A stretch of DNA of 64,000 nucleotides from Streptomyces pactum (lineage in GTDB: Bacteria; Actinomycetota; Actinomycetes; Streptomycetales; Streptomycetaceae), in contig NZ_CP019724.1 of the NCBI RefSeq assembly GCF_002005225.1, forward strand, positions 7,296,001 through 7,360,000. Direction: 5' to 3'. A program made the translations under genes and the position numbers. This document shows positions 60,397 to 64,000 of the stretch, one piece after another (within the stretch, counting starts at the first letter, position 1; every line of letters begins with the position of its first letter). The notes below the pieces were generated by a model. It had not been told where the DNA came from, made no database searches, and worked only from the letters and a program-made list of their open reading frames with translations.

Positions 60397-61665
60397 TCAG
60401 GGCTCGTCTCCGGCCGCGAGTACCGCCGTGGCCAGAGCCGTCGCCGGGTCCTGGGCGGCGCCGCCCACGGGGACCCAACGGCCGTGCTCCTTGCGGTACG
60501 GCCACCAACGGCCGTCGCGGTCCAGACGGAGCTGGTGCGGCGCGCCGACGACGGTCCATCGGTTGGCCCGCGCGCGCAGTGACGGTCGTTCGTCCTCGTC
60601 CCAGGCCGATGCCAGCGCCGCACGCGCGCGTGCGAGCGAGTCGCCCTCCACCGCCCACTCCTCATCGAGCACCGACAGAGCGGCTGAGCCCCCGAGCCGC
60701 CACGCGCGTACGGCGGCAGCCAGTGCTTCCTGGGTGCGCCCCGAGCCGTCGCCGAGGCGGTGCAGAACCTCCGACACGGGATCGCCCGCGGCCAGACGCA
60801 CCGCGTCCTGCGAGGCGGTCGGTTCCGCTTCCACCGCCTGCCCGCCGTGTCCGCTCCGCAGGGCCTCGGCGAGCAGGCGGTGCGCCTCCGCCGCGGCCCG
60901 GGAGGCCAGGAAGGCCAGGGCGGCCGGGTCGACGCCCGGAGGCGGCGCGCCCTCGGTGTCCAGTGAGGGCGGTACGCCCGGTTCCTCCCGGAGGTCGGGC
61001 AGGGCGGGCAGCGGCGGGAGCACGTGCCCCGCCGCGTACGCCTCCGCGGCGTCCACACCCTCCGGATGGGAGGCGGCGTCCTGTGCGGCTGCGTCGCCGC
61101 GCGTCTGAAGGGCGTCGAGTACGGCGCCCTCCGCCCGGCCGCGCATCAGCAACAGGACGAAGGGGTCCTGGTCCAGCAGCCTGGCGACCTGGTAGCAGAG
61201 CGCCGCGGTGTGCCCGCAGTGGTCCCAGGCGCCGCAGTCGCACTCCGGTTCCAAGTCGCCCAGGCCCGGCAGCAGGTCGATGCCGGCGCCCGCTGCGTCC
61301 TCCACGAGGTGTGGCGGCATGTCGCGGTCCAGCAGCGCCGCGACGTGACCCGACCGCTCGATCGCCATGTCGGCGAAACGGTCCCACTGCGCGTCGGACA
61401 ACTGCTCCAGCAGGACGTCGGCCCGGTGCGCGGTGCGGTCCCGGTCGTGCACGACCGCGGTGATGCGTCCCGGACGTACCGACACCGCGCCGACCGCTCC
61501 CGCGCGCGCGAGCCGACGGCCCGTCTTCACCTGCGCCGTGTCCAGTGCCGCGTCCTCCAGCGCCTTCAACCAGGCCCGGCCCCACCAGCTCTGGGCGAAG
61601 CCCTGTCCGTGGGCGGGCGGCAGCGCGGCGAACGTCCGTTCCGTGTCGTCGTCGTACCGGGTCAT
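60397..61665 (-). CDS. SWIM zinc-finger protein
   Basis: The 422-residue product begins MTRYDDDTERTFAALPPAH. It has the SWIM motif CDCGAWDHCGHTAALCY (about residues 140-160), a CxCx(n)CxH zinc site, followed by a long helical Ala-rich region and a C-terminal WWPYRKEHGRWVPVGG block. SWIM genes next to SNF2 helicases are common in Streptomyces; the pair may act on DNA or RNA structure. The ATG overlaps the SNF2 stop as ATGA, so they are co-translated. Confidence 0.85.
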   Translation of the reverse strand: MTRYDDDTERTFAALPPAHGQGFAQSWWGRAWLKALEDAALDTAQVKTGRRLARAGAVGAVSVRPGRITAVVHDRDRTAHRADVLLEQLSDAQWDRFADMAIERSGHVAALLDRDMPPHLVEDAAGAGIDLLPGLGDLEPECDCGAWDHCGHTAALCYQVARLLDQDPFVLLLMRGRAEGAVLDALQTRGDAAAQDAASHPEGVDAAEAYAAGHVLPPLPALPDLREEPGVPPSLDTEGAPPPGVDPAALAFLASRAAAEAHRLLAEALRSGHGGQAVEAEPTASQDAVRLAAGDPVSEVLHRLGDGSGRTQEALAAAVRAWRLGGSAALSVLDEEWAVEGDSLARARAALASAWDEDERPSLRARANRWTVVGAPHQLRLDRDGRWWPYRKEHGRWVPVGGAAQDPATALATAVLAAGDEP

Positions 61666-64000
61666 CGCGTACCCCCTCGCAGCTCGACCAGGTCGGCCAG
61701 TTCCGCGTCCGTCAGCTCCGTGAGCGCCGCCTCGCCCGTTCCCAGCACCGCGTCGGCCAGATCCTGCTTGCGGTTCAGCAGGGCTGCGATGCGGTCCTCG
61801 ATGGTCCCCTCGGCGATCAGACGGTGCACCTGCACGGGGCGGGTCTGGCCGATGCGGTAGGCGCGGTCGGTGGCCTGCGCCTCGACGGCCGGATTCCACC
61901 AGCGGTCGTAGTGCACGACGTGCTCCGCGCGCGTGAGGTTCAGTCCGGTGCCCGCCGCCTTGAGCGACAGCAGGAAGACCGGGACCTCACCGTCCTGGAA
62001 CCGCCGCACCAGGGACTCCCGCGCCGTGACGGACGTGCCGCCGTGCAGGAACTGCGAGGCCACGCCGCGGGCGGCGAGGTGCTGTTCGAGGAGCCGTGCC
62101 ATCTGCACGTACTGGGTGAAGACCAGCACACTCGCCCGTTCGGCGAGGATGGTGTCGAGCAGCTCGTCCAGCAGTTCCAGCTTTCCCGAGCGGCCGTTGA
62201 TGGTCGGCCGGTCCTCCTTGAGGAACTGCGACGGGTGGTTGCAGATCTGTTTGAGACTCGTCAGGAGTTTCACGATCATGCCGCGTCGCGCCATGCTGTC
62301 GACTCCGGCGATCTCCGCGAGCGCCTCGCGCACCACCGCCTCGTACAGCCCCGTCTGTTCCGCGGTCAGCGACACCGGGTGGTCGGTTTCGGTCTTCGGA
62401 GGCAATTCGGGCGCGATGCCGGGGTCCGACTTGCGGCGTCGCAGCAGGAACGGCCGTACGAGCCGCGCCAGCCGCTCCGCCGCCGCCGGGTCCTGGCCGC
62501 CTTCGACGGCCTGCGCGTAGTGCCTGCGGAAGGTGCCGAGCCGGCCCAGCAGTCCCGGGGTGGCCCAGTCGAGGATGGCCCACAGTTCCGACAGGTTGTT
62601 CTCCACCGGGGTGCCGGTGAGCGCCACCCGCGCGCGTGCGCTGATGGAACGCAATCGCCGCGCGGTCTCCGAGTACGGGTTCTTCACGTGCTGGGCCTCG
62701 TCCGCCACGACCATGCCCCACGGCACGGCGGAGAGCCGGTCGGTGTCCAGGCGCATGGTGCCGTAGGTGGTGAGGACGAACTCGCCGTCGGCGAGGCCCT
62801 CCAGGTCGCGCCGGGTGCCGTGGAAGCGGCGTACGGGCGTGCCGGGCGCGAACCTTTCGATCTCGCGCTGCCAGTTGCCCATGAGGGAGGTCGGGCAGAC
62901 CACCAGAGTGGGGCCGGCCGCGGACTCGTCGGTCTGGCGGTGCAGATGCAGGGCGATCAGCGTGATGGTCTTGCCCAGGCCCATGTCGTCGGCGAGACAG
63001 CAGCCCAGGCCCAACGACGTCATGCGGGCCAGCCAGTTGAGCCCCCGTCGCTGGTAGTCGCGCAGCGTGGCGTCGAGGGCGGCGGGCTGGGCGACGGCAT
63101 CCTGCACCTCGGGGTCGGCGAGCCGTTCCCGCAGGGACGCCAGCCACCCCGTGGGACGCACTTCGACGCGGCGCCCGTCGACCTCCGTCGAGCCCGTCAG
63201 GGCCGCGGCGAGCGCGTCGACGGGCGTGACCTTGTGGTCCTGCCGGGTGCGGGCGCGGTGTGCCTCCTCGGGGTCCACGAGCACCCACTGGTCGCGCAGG
63301 CGCACCACGGGGCGGTTGGCCTCGGCGAGCAGATCCAGCTCCTCGCGCGTGAGCCGCCGCTCGCCCAGGGCGAACGACCAGTTGAAGGCGAGCAGCGCGT
63401 CGGCGGACAGGAAGGACGGACCGGTGTCCGACGCGGCCATGCGCTGCGACGGCTCGTCATCGGGCGGCCCGACCTCCGCGCGGGAGGTCAGGTTACGGGC
63501 CAGCTCCCTCGGCCAGTGCACGTCGACGCCGGCGCCGGCGAGTGCCCGGGAGCCCACTCCGAGCAGCTCGGTGACCTCTTCGTCGGCGAGCTCGACGGCG
63601 TCCGGCACCGCGGCCGACAGCAGCGGCGTGAGCGCGGGCCAGGCCCGCGCCGCACGGCGGAGCGCGAGCAGGGCGTCCATCCGCGCGCGCTTGCCGAACC
63701 CGTCGCTCACGGTGCCCGCCCACGCCTCGGCGGCGTCCGCGACGAGCGCGGGGTCGCTCACGCTGTGCACCTGGAGCACGGCCCGGAAGGCGGGTCGGGC
63801 CTCCTGGGAAGCAGCGGCCGACAGGCCCCGTACCTCGACGCGCAGCGACAGCCGTACTCCCGTGTCGTGTCCCGCGGCGACATCGGCCGCCCACTCGCGC
63901 AGTTCGGGCATCCGCTGCGGCTTTCGCGAGGCGTAGGCGGGCTGGCCCGTGACGAGTTCGGCGGCGGGGGAGCGGGGCAGCGTGTCGGCGACCGCGTCGA
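61662..64000 (-). CDS. SNF2-family helicase/ATPase (5' end outside window)
   Basis: The frame is open to the right edge, so the N-terminus is missing. Visible are the helicase core with Walker A DDMGLGKT, motif II DEAQH, TGTPVENNLSELW, the second RecA domain (VLVFTQYVQMARLLEQHL, FLLSLKAAGTGLNLT) and RIGQTRPVQVHRL. The upstream region has a SNF2-associated N-terminal portion. It couples ATP hydrolysis to DNA translocation. It is coupled to the SWIM gene, which implies a joint function. Confidence 0.9.
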   Translation of the reverse strand, partial: DAVADTLPRSPAAELVTGQPAYASRKPQRMPELREWAADVAAGHDTGVRLSLRVEVRGLSAAASQEARPAFRAVLQVHSVSDPALVADAAEAWAGTVSDGFGKRARMDALLALRRAARAWPALTPLLSAAVPDAVELADEEVTELLGVGSRALAGAGVDVHWPRELARNLTSRAEVGPPDDEPSQRMAASDTGPSFLSADALLAFNWSFALGERRLTREELDLLAEANRPVVRLRDQWVLVDPEEAHRARTRQDHKVTPVDALAAALTGSTEVDGRRVEVRPTGWLASLRERLADPEVQDAVAQPAALDATLRDYQRRGLNWLARMTSLGLGCCLADDMGLGKTITLIALHLHRQTDESAAGPTLVVCPTSLMGNWQREIERFAPGTPVRRFHGTRRDLEGLADGEFVLTTYGTMRLDTDRLSAVPWGMVVADEAQHVKNPYSETARRLRSISARARVALTGTPVENNLSELWAILDWATPGLLGRLGTFRRHYAQAVEGGQDPAAAERLARLVRPFLLRRRKSDPGIAPELPPKTETDHPVSLTAEQTGLYEAVVREALAEIAGVDSMARRGMIVKLLTSLKQICNHPSQFLKEDRPTINGRSGKLELLDELLDTILAERASVLVFTQYVQMARLLEQHLAARGVASQFLHGGTSVTARESLVRRFQDGEVPVFLLSLKAAGTGLNLTRAEHVVHYDRWWNPAVEAQATDRAYRIGQTRPVQVHRLIAEGTIEDRIAALLNRKQDLADAVLGTGEAALTELTDAELADLVELRGGTR

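Overview
The window is high-GC actinobacterial DNA, almost certainly Streptomyces: GTG starts are common, genes are packed with GTGA/ATGA overlaps, and there are xylA/xylB, cellulose-utilisation genes with TGGGAGCGCTCCCA operators, a WhiB-like protein and SNF2/SWIM genes. It has two parts.

Positions 1 to about 36.56 kb are the right part of an integrated temperate phage; its left end, with the tail genes, lies outside the window. Leftward (minus strand) from 8.9 kb runs a head module: TerS, TerL, portal, minor capsid, scaffold, P22-like coat, a small connector candidate and structural proteins. A plus-strand HNH gene interrupts it. Positions 9.7-13.8 kb hold small membrane and zinc-ribbon genes, including an SpdB-like protein typical of Streptomyces plasmids and integrative elements. 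Positions 13.9-15.3 kb are a short plus-strand cassette led by a helix-turn-helix gene. From 33.7 down to 15.4 kb runs one long early transcript. It carries YqaJ-type exonuclease, ERF-type annealing protein, DnaQ-like exonuclease, RuvC-like resolvase, an unusual C5-cytosine methylase, WhiB and a DnaB-like helicase followed by a GGGACGAGGT iteron array (candidate origin), then many tiny coupled ORFs. A divergent repressor pair with four TTCCC-N6/N10-GGGAA operators (33.7-33.95 kb) forms the immunity switch. A large serine integrase ends the phage. Integration cut off the 3' end of a host DUF779 gene.

Positions 36.6-64 kb are host chromosome: a MarR/MFS exporter pair; a cellulose locus (AA10 LPMO with CBM2, GH12 cellulase, LacI/CebR-like repressor); a MerR regulator fused to a beta-clamp-like domain; a scarred region (47.3-50.1 kb) with IS5 and IS21 remnants and a broken restriction-endonuclease-like fragment beside an intact CPA1 antiporter; aldehyde dehydrogenase with its GAF regulator; a secreted amidase; and a xylose locus (ROK repressor, xylB and xylA divergent) in which an IS110-family element separates the repressor from xylB. 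The window ends with a SWIM-protein gene and a partial SNF2 helicase gene. Three hexanucleotide microsatellites occur within 15 kb of host DNA.

No tRNA, rRNA or CRISPR array was recognised. All functions are read from the translated sequence by eye; no database search was run.
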